A stretch of 64,000 nucleotides of DNA from Sphingomonas sp. (GTDB lineage: Bacteria > Pseudomonadota > Alphaproteobacteria > Sphingomonadales > Sphingomonadaceae), in NCBI RefSeq assembly GCF_024508665.1, contig NZ_JANINP010000004.1, forward strand, positions 62,001-126,000. Reading direction: 5' to 3'. Positions 17,540 through 26,460 of the stretch are shown piece after piece; position 1 is the first letter of the stretch; every line of letters begins with the position of its first letter. The position numbers were made by a program, and so were the translations under genes. Below the pieces are notes generated by a model. It ran no database searches and was not told the DNA's origin. It worked only from the letters and a program-made list of their open reading frames with translations.

Positions 17540-18202
17540 GTGAACGCCGCCGCGCCCCCGATCGACGTCGCTGTAGGGCCCGACGGCCTGATCGGATCGC
17601 TGGGCATTCCCGAGCAGGCCCGGGGTATCGTCATCTTCGCGCACGGCAGTGGCAGCGGCCGGCTGAGTCCGCGCAACAATTATGTCGCCGAACAACTGCG
17701 CCGGGCTGGGCTCGCCACTTTATTGCTCGATCTCCTCACACCCGAAGAGGAGAATAATCGGCGCAACGTCTTCGATATCCCCTTGCTCGCTTCGCGCCTC
17801 TCGGCCGCCGCGGCCTGGACGGCGACCTTGCGCGCGACGCGCGATCTGCCGATCGGGTTTTTCGGGGCGAGCACCGGAGGGGGCGCGGCATTGCTCGCGG
17901 CATCTACCGCGGGCGAGCGGGTGCGTGCGGTCGTTTCGCGTGGCGGGCGACCCGATCTGGCCAGCGCGCGCGCTCTGACGCAAGTTCGTGCGCCGACCCT
18001 GTTGATCGTCGGGAGCCGCGACATTCCGGTGATCGAGCTCAACGAAATCGCGATGCAACATCTTCGTTGCCCGAAGGAACTCGTGCTCGTTCCCGGCGCA
18101 CACCACTTGTTCGAGGAACCGGGCGCACTCGACGCCGTGGTCGGTCTCGCGACGAGATGGTTCCTGCGTCATCTGGATGCGGAGGCTTCCTATGGTCCCT
18201 GA
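17540..18202 (+). CDS. Alpha/beta hydrolase, dienelactone-hydrolase type
   Basis: The 220-residue protein has the alpha/beta-hydrolase core: IVIFAHGSGSGRLSPRNNYV near residue 30, the nucleophile elbow GASTGGGAALL with its serine, an aspartate in VGSRDIPV and the histidine in VPGAHHLFEEPG. The GTG start at 17540 lies 2 bp after the esterase stop, and the end overlaps the phosphoribosyltransferase start by 11 bp. The frame extends upstream inside the esterase gene but without similarity. The substrate is unknown. Confidence 0.88.
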   Translation: MNAAAPPIDVAVGPDGLIGSLGIPEQARGIVIFAHGSGSGRLSPRNNYVAEQLRRAGLATLLLDLLTPEEENNRRNVFDIPLLASRLSAAAAWTATLRATRDLPIGFFGASTGGGAALLAASTAGERVRAVVSRGGRPDLASARALTQVRAPTLLIVGSRDIPVIELNEIAMQHLRCPKELVLVPGAHHLFEEPGALDAVVGLATRWFLRHLDAEASYGP

Positions 18203-18854
18203 GTTTCACGACCGGCGCGACGCGGGGCGGCGGCTTGCGGCAGCCTTGGCATCCTTCAAGGCGAGCCATCCGCTCGTCCTCGCGTTACCGCGCGGCGGCG
18301 TGCCGGTGGCGTTCGAAGTCGCCCGCGCGCTCGATGCCGATCTGGATCTGCTGATCGTACGCAAGCTCGCCGCGCCCGGCCATCCCGAGGTCGGGATAGG
18401 CGCGGTCCTCGACGGCGCACTCGCCAGGATGGTGCTGAACGACGCCGTGGTGAAGCAGCTTCGTCCCTCGCCGGAATATGTCCGCGCCGAGGTGGGGCGC
18501 CAGCTGGAGGAAGTCGCGCGTCGCCGTCGTGCCTATCTCGGCGATACGCAGCCCATTCCCATCGGCGGACGCACCGTCATCCTGGTGGATGACGGCATCG
18601 CGACGGGCGGCACCGTGCGGGTTGCGCTGAACGGCATTCGCCAGGCCGATCCGGCGCGGCTGATTCTCGCCGTCCCCGTGGCGCCGGCTGAAACGCTCGT
18701 GGCGCTGCAGCGGGAATGCGACGAGATCGTGTGTCTGAGTACCCCGGATCCCTTCTTCGCGGTCGGCGCGCATTACGAGATATTCGATCAGACCGACGAT
18801 GAAGAAGTGATCGAATTGATGCGAGCCTGTCGAGCGCGATCACCGGCAGCCTAG
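18192..18854 (+). CDS. Phosphoribosyltransferase family protein
   Basis: The 220-residue product has a type I phosphoribosyltransferase fold with the PRPP-binding loop VILVDDGIATGGTV near residue 125. The N-terminal part reads LVLALPRGGVPVAFEVARAL and LLIVRKLAAPGHPEVGIGAV, typical of the group often linked to esterase and hydrolase genes rather than to purine salvage. The ATG at 18192 follows a perfect GGAGG at a 6-bp distance, which decides the start over an ATG at 18177. The base or acceptor substrate cannot be predicted. Confidence 0.9.
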   Translation: MVPEFHDRRDAGRRLAAALASFKASHPLVLALPRGGVPVAFEVARALDADLDLLIVRKLAAPGHPEVGIGAVLDGALARMVLNDAVVKQLRPSPEYVRAEVGRQLEEVARRRRAYLGDTQPIPIGGRTVILVDDGIATGGTVRVALNGIRQADPARLILAVPVAPAETLVALQRECDEIVCLSTPDPFFAVGAHYEIFDQTDDEEVIELMRACRARSPAA

Positions 18855-18945
18855 CCCAGCGCCGATGCTTTGACATTGGAGGCGATTCTGGCGAACCAAG
18901 AGCGCGTCCAGCGCCTGCCGTGCCGCCTTACCGAGTGATTGCCGT

Positions 18946-19416
18946 ATGCCGACTAGCGCCGGTGTTCTGCTGTTCCGCCGTCACCGCCTCCTCGAAATAT
19001 TGCTGGTTCACCCGGGAGGGCCATTTTGGCGTCATCGCGATCAGGGTGCCTGGCAGATTCCCAAGGGGCTTGTGGAACCGGCGGAAACCCCGGAAGCCGC
19101 CGCGCGCCGCGAAGTGGCCGAGGAACTCGGTATCGATGTGGTGGGCCCTCTCATCGCGCTAGGGTCCGTTCGGCAGGCAGGTGGGAAGATCGTCCATGCC
19201 TTTGCGGTCGAGCGCGATTTCGATCCCGCCGGACTGACCAGCAATATGGTCGAAATCGAATGGCCGCCCGCATCCGGCCAAAGGACGCGGTTTCCCGAGA
19301 TCGACGCCGCGCGCTGGTTTGCTGTGGTGGAGGCGGAACGAGCCATGCTCGCAAGCCAGTTGCCTTTCATCGAGCGCCTCCTCGCTGCGGTCGATCACTC
19401 CCCGCATCCTGACTAG
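18946..19416 (+). CDS. Nudix hydrolase
   Basis: The 156-residue protein carries an intact Nudix box, G-x5-E-x7-REVAEELGI, beginning at GLVEPAETPEAAARR (about residue 47), with the preceding strand WQIPKGLVEP. Such enzymes hydrolyse nucleoside diphosphates linked to another moiety. The early SAGVLLFRR and LLVHPGG strands are typical of the group annotated as predicted NTP pyrophosphohydrolases. It follows the phosphoribosyltransferase by 91 bp and precedes ppsA by 109 bp, all on the plus strand. Confidence 0.9.
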   Translation: MPTSAGVLLFRRHRLLEILLVHPGGPFWRHRDQGAWQIPKGLVEPAETPEAAARREVAEELGIDVVGPLIALGSVRQAGGKIVHAFAVERDFDPAGLTSNMVEIEWPPASGQRTRFPEIDAARWFAVVEAERAMLASQLPFIERLLAAVDHSPHPD

Positions 19417-19525
19417 GCGTCGCCAGGAGATTGGTGGGTACTGCCGGAATATCTCCGTTCGGACCATAACCGACTCCGTAGGTTTCCCGATGTCGCGGAG
19501 CCGCTCGGATGCGCAAGGTCGCGTC

Positions 19526-21961
19526 ATGACCGACCTCAGCCTCATCGACTCGCCCCCGTCCGACACGGCGCCACGCCGTGTGATCGCACTCGACGCCGTC
19601 CGCCGTGACGATGTCGCGCTCGTAGGAGGAAAAAACGCCTCGCTTGGCGAGTTGATGCGCGCGCTGGGCGGCCAGGGAATTCGTGTTCCGGTAGGGTTCG
19701 CCGTGACCACCGATTCGTACCGCGAATTGGTCGAGAGCGCCGGCCTGCAGCCGAAGATCGACGATGCGCTGGCCGCTTTCGCTTCGGGTCGGGTGGACCT
19801 CGCCGCCACTGGATCGTCGATCCGCGCGCTGTTCGAGGACACGGCGCTGCCGCGCGCCGTCGAGGAGGAGGTTGTGGCCTCGTATCGCGCGCTCGCCCGG
19901 CGGCGTGGCGTTGCTGATCCAGCGGTCGCGGTGCGGTCGAGCGCTACGTGCGAGGACCTCGCCTCCGCGAGCTTTGCCGGTCAGCAGGAAAGCTTTCTGA
20001 ACGTCCGCGGCGAAAAGGCGCTGATCGAGGCGTGCCGGAAGTGCTTCGCGTCCTTGTTCACTGACCGCGCCATCGCGTACCGGCAAGCCAAGGGCCTGGC
20101 CGACAAACAATGGGCGCTTTCGATCGGCGTCCAGATCATGGTCCGCTCGGACCTCGCCGGTGCGGGCGTCATCTTCACGCTCGATCCGGAAACCGGATTT
20201 CCCGGAGTGGTGTCGATCAGTGCGGCTTGGGGACTCGGCGATACGATCGTCCAGGGTGTGGTCGATCCCGATATGCATGAAGTGGCCAAGGGGCTGGTCT
20301 GCGACGACCGTGTGCACCCGATCGTGGGCAAGGTGCGGGGAAGCAAGCTGCAAAAGACGGTCCTGGGCGGCGAGGCCGGCCAGACGACCGCGCTCGTCCC
20401 GACGAGCGAACACGAGCAAGCCTGCTTCGTCCTGGACGATGACGAAATCTTGCAGTTGGCACGCTGGGCGTTGCTGATCGAGGATCATTATGGCCAGCCG
20501 ATGGATATCGAATGGGCCAAGGACGGCGAGTCCGGGCAGCTCTTCATCGTTCAGGCGCGGCCCGAAACGGTCCACTCCAATCGCCGTGATACGCCGCTGC
20601 GCTCTTGGACGCTCAAAGAGCGTGGGCCGGTGCTCGCGACCGGGGTAGCGGCCGGCGACGGCATCGTGACGGGCACCGCCTGCGTGATCGCGCGCCCGGA
20701 GGACGCGGATCGGTTTCGCGACGGCACCATCCTTATAGCGGCCGCCACCGACCCGGACTGGGTTCCGCTGATGCGGCGGGCGTCGGGTATCGTCACCGAC
20801 CATGGCGGTGCCACCAGCCATGCCGCGATCGTCAGCCGCGAACTGGGCATTCCGGCGATCGTCGGTACGGGGCATGGCACCACGACCATTCCGGACCAGG
20901 CGCAGATCACTTTGGCTTGCGCAGGCAGCGCCCTCGGTACTGTCTATGCCGGCGCGTTGCCCTATGCCTGTGAGGACATCGCGGTCGGCACGCTACCCGA
21001 GACGCATACCGACCTGATGCTGAACGTCGCCGATCCGGCCCAAGCCTTCCGCTGGTGGCGGCTGCCAAGCAAAGGCGTCGGTCTTGCGCGGATGGAATTC
21101 ATCATTTCGTCGCTGATAAAGGCGCACCCGATGGCGCTCGCGCATCCCGACCGGATCACCGGTGCCGCTGTTCGCGATCAGCTCGCGGCGCTAACTGGCG
21201 AGTATCGGGATGGAGCAGAATTCTTCATCGACACGCTCGCCCGCGGGCTTTCGCGGATCGCCGCCGCGCACCATCCCCGTCAGGTCATCGTTCGGATGAG
21301 CGACTTCAAGTCGAACGAATATCGCCATCTGCTCGGGGGTGCGGATTTCGAACCGGTCGAGGCCAATCCGATGCTCGGGTTCCGCGGCGCCTCGCGTTAT
21401 TATCATCCCAGCTATCGCGACGGCTTTGCGCTCGAGTGCCGCGCATTGCGCCGCGCGCGCGAGCAATTCGGCTTCGACAATATCATCGTCATGATCCCGT
21501 TCTGCCGAACGCCGCTGGAGGCAGACCATGTCCTGGCCGAAATGTCGCGCCATGGCCTCCAGCGCGGCGACGCCGGGCTGAAGGTCTATATGATGTGCGA
21601 GCTGCCTTCGAACATTGTGCTGGCGGAGGAATTTGCTGCGCGGTTCGACGGTTTCTCGATCGGATCAAACGACCTCACCCAATTGGTGCTCGGTGTAGAT
21701 CGCGACTCCGAACTGCTTGCCGCCGCGTTCGACGAACGCGACCGGGCGGTCACCACGCTGATCGGCGATGTCATTCGGCGCACCCGGGCCTGCGGCATCC
21801 GCGTCGGATTGTGCGGAGAGGCGCCGTCGCTCTATCCCGAATTCGCGGCGTTCCTGGTCGAGCAGGGGATCGACTCCATTTCACTCAGCCCCGAACGGTT
21901 CGTTCCAACCCTTGCGAGCGTCGCGGCGGCAGAACGCGCGGCGGTGCACGCCAATGGCTGA
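19526..21961 (+). CDS. ppsA: Phosphoenolpyruvate synthase
   Basis: PEP synthase makes PEP from pyruvate and ATP. The 811-residue protein has the expected order. The N-terminal ATP-grasp domain includes VGGKNASLGELMRAL and AVRSSATCEDLASASFAGQ. The swivelling domain carries the phospho-histidine His432 in GGATSHAAIVSRELG. The C-terminal TIM barrel has MCELPSN and GSNDLTQLVLGVDRD. I chose the ATG at 19526, which gives the family N-terminus; an ATG at 19490 is possible. The stop overlaps the start of the PfkB-type kinase by 8 bp. It serves gluconeogenesis, or pyruvate/PEP balance in stressed cells. Confidence 0.95.
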   Translation: MTDLSLIDSPPSDTAPRRVIALDAVRRDDVALVGGKNASLGELMRALGGQGIRVPVGFAVTTDSYRELVESAGLQPKIDDALAAFASGRVDLAATGSSIRALFEDTALPRAVEEEVVASYRALARRRGVADPAVAVRSSATCEDLASASFAGQQESFLNVRGEKALIEACRKCFASLFTDRAIAYRQAKGLADKQWALSIGVQIMVRSDLAGAGVIFTLDPETGFPGVVSISAAWGLGDTIVQGVVDPDMHEVAKGLVCDDRVHPIVGKVRGSKLQKTVLGGEAGQTTALVPTSEHEQACFVLDDDEILQLARWALLIEDHYGQPMDIEWAKDGESGQLFIVQARPETVHSNRRDTPLRSWTLKERGPVLATGVAAGDGIVTGTACVIARPEDADRFRDGTILIAAATDPDWVPLMRRASGIVTDHGGATSHAAIVSRELGIPAIVGTGHGTTTIPDQAQITLACAGSALGTVYAGALPYACEDIAVGTLPETHTDLMLNVADPAQAFRWWRLPSKGVGLARMEFIISSLIKAHPMALAHPDRITGAAVRDQLAALTGEYRDGAEFFIDTLARGLSRIAAAHHPRQVIVRMSDFKSNEYRHLLGGADFEPVEANPMLGFRGASRYYHPSYRDGFALECRALRRAREQFGFDNIIVMIPFCRTPLEADHVLAEMSRHGLQRGDAGLKVYMMCELPSNIVLAEEFAARFDGFSIGSNDLTQLVLGVDRDSELLAAAFDERDRAVTTLIGDVIRRTRACGIRVGLCGEAPSLYPEFAAFLVEQGIDSISLSPERFVPTLASVAAAERAAVHANG

Positions 21962-22913
21962 TGTCGTCACGCTTTGCCTCGGGCCGGCGCTCGACAGCAC
22001 CACGGCGACCGATCGTGTCGAGCCGAGCCGCAAGCTTCGGTGCGACATTCCCCGCCACGATGCCGGCGGCGGTGGGATCAACGTCGCGCGCCTGCTCCAC
22101 GCGTTGGGCAAACAGGCGGTGGTCGTGTTTCCCGCCGGCGGCTCGACCGGCAGGGATGTGGCCGAACTCGTCGATGCCAGTGGTACCTCTTTCCATACAG
22201 TGCCGGCATCCGGTGCGACGCGGCAGAGCTTCTGTATCAACGACCGCGCGGCCCAGGTTCAGTATCGCTTCGTTCTTCCCGGCACCCCGCTGAGCAGCGC
22301 CGAGCAGCAAGCATGCCTCGACGCGCTGACAACCGAAGCAACCGGCGCCCGCTATGTCGTGCTTTCCGGCAGCATTCCGGAGGGCGTACCCCTCGATATT
22401 GTCGGGCGTGTTGCCGGTTGTGCGCGCGCGGCGGGCTGTCGGCTGATCGTCGACACGTCGGGCGCGGCGCTCCGGCAGTCGTTGTGGGTCGGTGCCTGGT
22501 TGATCAAGCCCGACCTCGAGGAATTGGAAGACCTGGTCGGCCGGCGGCTGACGAGCGACGCCGAGATCGACGAGGCGGCGCGCGATGTGCATCATTCGGG
22601 CAATGCGGACGTGCTGCTGGTGTCGCTGGCGGAGCGCGGCGCGCTTGTCGTGACGCGACAGGGTCTCACCCGGATCGCAGCGTTCCAGGTGACGCCGGCG
22701 GGAGGGAGCGGCACGGGTGACTCGATGATCGCCGGCTTGATCTGCGGGCTGCTCGAAGGACTGGATGTCGTCGAGGCCGCGCGGTTCGGCGCGGCAGCGG
22801 GCGCAGCGGCGTTGACGAGGCCCGGAACGGCGATGGCCGATCCGGCGGAGATTCGGCGGCTCTTCGCCACCGGGACGGCCCCCACCCGCAGTCCGGCGCT
22901 GGCCGCGTCATGA
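21954..22913 (+). CDS. PfkB-family sugar-phosphate kinase, probable 1-phosphofructokinase/6-phosphofructokinase
   Basis: The 319-residue ribokinase-fold protein resembles PfkB/FruK/LacC enzymes: VTLCLGPALDSTTATD at the start, GGGINVARLLHALG (substrate site) near residue 42, LSGSIPEGVP in the middle and the catalytic motif GSGTGDSMIAG with its aspartate near residue 260. It would phosphorylate fructose-6-phosphate, fructose-1-phosphate or a related sugar phosphate. The start overlaps the ppsA stop, so the two are made together although they act in opposite directions of glycolysis. Substrate preference is not readable. Confidence 0.9.
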   Translation: MADVVTLCLGPALDSTTATDRVEPSRKLRCDIPRHDAGGGGINVARLLHALGKQAVVVFPAGGSTGRDVAELVDASGTSFHTVPASGATRQSFCINDRAAQVQYRFVLPGTPLSSAEQQACLDALTTEATGARYVVLSGSIPEGVPLDIVGRVAGCARAAGCRLIVDTSGAALRQSLWVGAWLIKPDLEELEDLVGRRLTSDAEIDEAARDVHHSGNADVLLVSLAERGALVVTRQGLTRIAAFQVTPAGGSGTGDSMIAGLICGLLEGLDVVEAARFGAAAGAAALTRPGTAMADPAEIRRLFATGTAPTRSPALAAS

Positions 22914-23104
22914 CTGGGCGTCAGGGATCCAAGGTCGGGGCCAAGGCGCGTCTGCGCCGTTGGCCGCGCACCGACCCGCGGGCCCGCCTTGTTTCGCTCC
23001 TAATGCTGGGTGCCTTTTGCGTGATGTTCCTGCTCGGCATCGCCCTGTTGATCTTCGTCCTGCGCGATCTCTGGGTGTTCATGGCCACCATGATGCAGCC
23101 CTAG
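22910..23104 (+). CDS. Small membrane protein (64 aa)
   Basis: The ATG overlaps the kinase stop (ATGA). The product has a strongly basic N-terminus (about 25 residues rich in Arg/Lys), then one hydrophobic helix (LVSLLMLGAFCVMFLLGIAL and onward to about residue 52) and a short tail ending MATMMQP. I know no family. The overlapping start, codon usage like the neighbours and the clean membrane helix support a real gene, the last of the ppsA transcript. Confidence 0.6.
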   Translation: MTGRQGSKVGAKARLRRWPRTDPRARLVSLLMLGAFCVMFLLGIALLIFVLRDLWVFMATMMQP

Positions 23105-23127
23105 GAACTTGCGGGCTTTTGACCCGA

Positions 23128-23808
23128 TCATTCGATGACGATGCAATTCTCCACGCGGTCGATGCCCTGAAGGTTGCGAAATACCTCTTCGGCCAGTGTG
23201 CGATCCTGGTCCGACCGAGCTTTACCGGACAGCCGTATCACGCGGGCCGAGGCCGCGATGTCGATTTGAGCCGCGGCCGCTTCTCCGGCGTCGCGAAAGG
23301 CGGCGATGAGCCGCGCCCGCATGCTGCCCAGCGAAGGCATGCCGTCCACGCGTATGGTGCTGGTGACGTTCTTGACGCCGCGCACCCGGCGAATTGCCGC
23401 GAGCGCGGCCTTTGCCTGGCCGGGCCATTCGACGTGGCCGCCGATGGCGACGTTGCCGTCCAAGACCGACGTGATCAGGCGATCGGGGGCGACCCCGGCG
23501 TCGAGCGCCAGCATCGTGCGGACGCGCAGCAGGATTGTCTCGTCCGCGTCGCTGCTATGGGGTGCCACGCGAAGATCGTCCTGGACGTCCAGCACGCCGG
23601 CTACTCGCCGGGCAGCCATCAATGCCGCCTCTTTGGTCTTCTCGTCGGCCAGGACGCCGGACAGAACGGCGACGGCATGTTGAACGGTGACGTGGATCGC
23701 GTCCCTTTCGTGCAGATGCTCCAGTTCGGTGCGAACGTCGCGAAGCAGTTGCGCGTCGTTCGCCGAGTCCGCTTCGTGCTGCAACAGCGTGTCGAAACCG
23801 TCGGGCAT
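23128..23808 (-). CDS. BON-domain protein with three BON repeats (first of two)
   Basis: The 226-residue protein consists of three BON domains in a row (about residues 15-82, 88-155 and 158-226). Each has the pattern VTVQHAVAVLSGVLADEKTK / RVAGVLDVQDDLRV (and NVAIGGHVEWPGQAKAALAA in the second). BON domains bind phospholipids or hydrophobic ligands and are typical of periplasmic osmotic-stress proteins such as OsmY. No signal peptide is visible, so it may be cytoplasmic or membrane-peripheral. It is convergent with the ppsA operon and divergent from the GH130 gene. A paralogue lies at 26776. Confidence 0.88.
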   Translation of the reverse strand: MPDGFDTLLQHEADSANDAQLLRDVRTELEHLHERDAIHVTVQHAVAVLSGVLADEKTKEAALMAARRVAGVLDVQDDLRVAPHSSDADETILLRVRTMLALDAGVAPDRLITSVLDGNVAIGGHVEWPGQAKAALAAIRRVRGVKNVTSTIRVDGMPSLGSMRARLIAAFRDAGEAAAAQIDIAASARVIRLSGKARSDQDRTLAEEVFRNLQGIDRVENCIVIE

Positions 23809-23997
23809 CTTTTATCGCCTTCCTCGAGAAAACATCGGTCAGAACCGGCACCGTAACGTGTGCGCTCAAGCAGAGAATCAGGAGCTTTGCGGATGACGGC
23901 GATGCGGGCGCCAGCTTCGCATGGGAGAATCCCCTATACGCTCACGGCGCGGCATTACCGATAAGACGGCGACGCCACCTGAGGGGAAAGGAACGCC

Positions 23998-25341
23998 GTG
24001 GACGCCGCGAACCTGTCTTTGCCCGCTTCGCCGCGGGGACAAACGCCCGTGGCGGAAGCAGCGAGCACCGGCACCACCTTGTTCTCGCCCGAGCCGCAGC
24101 GCGTCGTGCTGCGGCCGTTCTTTCCTGCCGAGAACGGCACCGCCGAGTCGCAAGAAAACAGGGTCGATCACATTCTCGACCGTGTGCTGGCATTGGCACC
24201 GGCCGATCTCGACCGCGAACTGGACCATGTGCTGCAAAGCCTGAACAGCCGCCATCGCGACGTCGAGCTCCTCTTGGAGCGCCGTTTCGACGCAATTGCC
24301 GGGCCGCACCTTCGCGGCCGATCGATAAGCCCGTCACAGCGGTTGTTGTGCGGCGCTTACTTTACAGAGGAATATTCGTTCGAAGCGGCGGCGCTGTTCA
24401 ACCCCAGCGTAACGCCGCATCCGCATCAGAGCGGACTTGCCGCAGGGGAGACGCGCTTGCTGTTCTCGTTGCGCGCGATCGGCGAGGGCCACATTTCGTC
24501 GATCGTGTTTCGCACCGGCGTGACCAGCGCGGATGGCGTCATCCGGGTGGATCCTCCCAGCCGCTGGGCAGTGTCCCCGGCGATCGAGTTCAGCAGGCGC
24601 CCTCGCAGCCGAACCGGGGGCAGGGTGCATTTGTCCTACAGCGGCTGTGACGACCCTTCCGAAGTCGTCATTTTCCCCGTTACCTATCAACAGCGTCATG
24701 GGGTGGAAGATTTGCGCCTGGTCAGGTTCGTGGAGGATGACGGCCAAGTCCTCTACATCGGGACCTACACCGCCTTCAGCGGCGAGACGGTGCGGCAGGA
24801 ATTGCTGCGCACGTCCGATTTCGTCGACTTCGATCTCGATCCGCTCGAGGGATTGCTCAGCGCGACCAAGGGCATGGCGCTGTTTCCTCGCCGGATCGAC
24901 GGCCAATACACGATGCTCGGGCGCCACGATCACGAGAATATCTGGCTGCTGAAGTCCGACACGCTCACCAGCTGGAGTAGCGGGGAAATCCTCCTGACGC
25001 CGCAATGGCCGTGGGAATTCGTCCAGGTCGGCGCGTGCGGGCCGCCGATCGAGATCGACGAAGGCTGGCTGTGCATCACGCATGGCGTGGGGTCGATTAG
25101 GACCTATTGCCTCGGCGCGTGTCTGCTCGATAAGCAGAACCCGGCCAAGCTGCTGGCGCGCTCGGTTGAGCCCCTGTTACGGCCCAGCCCGCAACAGCGC
25201 GACGGTTACGTCCCCAACGTCCTCTATAGCTGCGGCGCGCTGGTCGCCGGACGCAATCTGCTCCTCCCTTATGGAGTCGCGGACTCGCAAGTCGCCTTCA
25301 CGGCGCTACCGCTTGCCGAAGTCCTGTCTACGCTTCGCTAA
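23998..25341 (+). CDS. Glycoside hydrolase/phosphorylase family GH130
   Basis: The 447-residue protein resembles GH130 enzymes (mannoside phosphorylases and hydrolases). The five-bladed propeller signatures are FNPSVTPHPHQ, FSLRAIGEGHISSIVFRTG, YTAFSGETVRQELLRT, MLGRHDHENIW and the segment WPWEFVQVGACGPPIEIDEG. About 90 N-terminal residues precede the catalytic part and look helical. The start is GTG after GAGGGGAAAGGA. The likely reaction is reversible phosphorolysis or hydrolysis of beta-mannosides, but members near universal stress proteins have no assigned substrate. A GT4 glycosyltransferase lies 6 kb downstream and could make its substrate. Confidence 0.88.
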   Translation: MDAANLSLPASPRGQTPVAEAASTGTTLFSPEPQRVVLRPFFPAENGTAESQENRVDHILDRVLALAPADLDRELDHVLQSLNSRHRDVELLLERRFDAIAGPHLRGRSISPSQRLLCGAYFTEEYSFEAAALFNPSVTPHPHQSGLAAGETRLLFSLRAIGEGHISSIVFRTGVTSADGVIRVDPPSRWAVSPAIEFSRRPRSRTGGRVHLSYSGCDDPSEVVIFPVTYQQRHGVEDLRLVRFVEDDGQVLYIGTYTAFSGETVRQELLRTSDFVDFDLDPLEGLLSATKGMALFPRRIDGQYTMLGRHDHENIWLLKSDTLTSWSSGEILLTPQWPWEFVQVGACGPPIEIDEGWLCITHGVGSIRTYCLGACLLDKQNPAKLLARSVEPLLRPSPQQRDGYVPNVLYSCGALVAGRNLLLPYGVADSQVAFTALPLAEVLSTLR

Positions 25342-25360
25342 GCCGCGCGGTGCGAAGTCT

Positions 25361-25376
25361 TGCGTAACAATACGCA
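25361..25376. promoter_or_regulatory. Perfect inverted repeat TGCGTA-ACAA-TACGCA
   Basis: This 16-bp perfect palindrome has a 4-base spacer and lies in the short gap before the second universal stress protein, 55 bp before its start. The same architecture with a GTA-N4-TAC core occurs before the alcohol dehydrogenase (13731-13746), suggesting a shared regulator. This is an inference from two perfect sites. Confidence 0.45.
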
Positions 25377-25431
25377 TTTCGGCCGATTGGAAGCAATTTA
25401 AGCTGCGTCTCTCTGCCAAGGGGGCTGCGCC

Positions 25432-26226
25432 GTGCTGAATATTCTCGTTCCGGTATCAGACGCTTCCGACGACGGGCAGAGTGGGCGCGTTCGAGTGGCG
25501 ATAGAAATCGCCAGGGCCCTGACCGCACGTTTGACGGTGATCGTCGAAGGCCAATTCGCCCTGGCGGGCGGTGATTGGTCGGGACCGCCACCTTGCGCAA
25601 CGCCACAACAAGAGGCGTTCAGTCCGGTACCGGAGCAGCTTGCCGATTTGCTCGACCGATCGGCAATCCGATGGGGCTGGATCGAACGGCCTGGCGGTTG
25701 GCGAGAGGTGTCGCACCAGGTGGGAACCGGTTGGCTGGTGGCCGCGCCGCCAACGAACGCAGCGGATGGCATCGGCGGTGCGGTCGATATCGAAGAGGCG
25801 TTGATCCAGCACCGGCTCGCGATGGTGACGGTACCGCCGAACCTCCGCTCGTTCGAGGTCAGGGGTCATGCCCTGGTCTTGTGGGACGGGTCGCGCGAAG
25901 CGGGCCATGCGCTCGCCGCTGCGGTTCCGCTGCTGCGGGTAGCGTCGCGGGTCACGCTTCTGGAAATCGACGACGGCACGCTCGCCACGCTTGGTTGCCA
26001 GGCGCTCGATCTGCTCGCGGCGCGCGGCATCGCGGCGACGCTGTCATACGTCAAATCAGATGGCAGAGGCGCCGCGCGGATCGCGTTAGACGAAATTGCG
26101 GCGCGGAGTCCGGACTATGCGGTCATGGGCGCGTTCGACCCGCCAAGCTGGATGGCTCGGCTGAGCGGCGAGGTAACGGGCGAACTGATCCGGCACAGTC
26201 CGGTCCCGCTTTTTCTTAAACACTAA
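25432..26226 (+). CDS. Universal stress protein family, tandem domains (second of three)
   Basis: This 264-residue protein is like the other two universal stress proteins in length and layout. The first half starts MLNILVPVSDASDD. The second half (from about residue 140) reads HALVLWDGSREAGHALAAAV and ends PDYAVMGAFDPPSWMARLSG / GELIRHSPVPLFLKH. The first domain has diverged strongly and lacks a clear nucleotide loop. The GTG start at 25432 gives the family start. It is preceded by a perfect palindrome and follows the GH130 gene by 90 bp. Confidence 0.85.
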   Translation: MLNILVPVSDASDDGQSGRVRVAIEIARALTARLTVIVEGQFALAGGDWSGPPPCATPQQEAFSPVPEQLADLLDRSAIRWGWIERPGGWREVSHQVGTGWLVAAPPTNAADGIGGAVDIEEALIQHRLAMVTVPPNLRSFEVRGHALVLWDGSREAGHALAAAVPLLRVASRVTLLEIDDGTLATLGCQALDLLAARGIAATLSYVKSDGRGAARIALDEIAARSPDYAVMGAFDPPSWMARLSGEVTGELIRHSPVPLFLKH

Positions 26227-26277
26227 GCCGCGGGCGTCAGCCCCCGCAGAATCATGCGGACCCGCTCCGTTTGCACA

Positions 26278-26460
26278 TCACTCATCCGGTGATGGAGCCT
26301 CTTGCGGATACTGCTCCAGCGGCGCCTCTTTCGGCCAGGGGGAAACGATCTCGGGCCCGCCGGGAGTTGGTGCGGGCTCGGCCTCGGGCAGCGCCGGAGC
26401 CTCCGGCGGCGCTTGCGGATCGATCCGATCCGGCGCGGGTTCAACGGGTGGGCGAGGCAC
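26278..26460 (-). CDS. Small proline/glutamate-rich protein (60 aa)
   Basis: A GTG codon at 26460 sits 5 bp after a perfect GGAGG, which supports translation. The product is almost entirely Pro, Glu, Ala and Asp (PAPDRIDPQAPPEAPALPEA and similar), with no predicted fold, signal or membrane helix. I have seen similar short proline-rich proteins annotated as hypothetical in sphingomonads. It is probably disordered. It runs antisense to nothing known and lies between a universal stress protein and a BON protein. Confidence 0.6.
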   Translation of the reverse strand: MPRPPVEPAPDRIDPQAPPEAPALPEAEPAPTPGGPEIVSPWPKEAPLEQYPQEAPSPDE

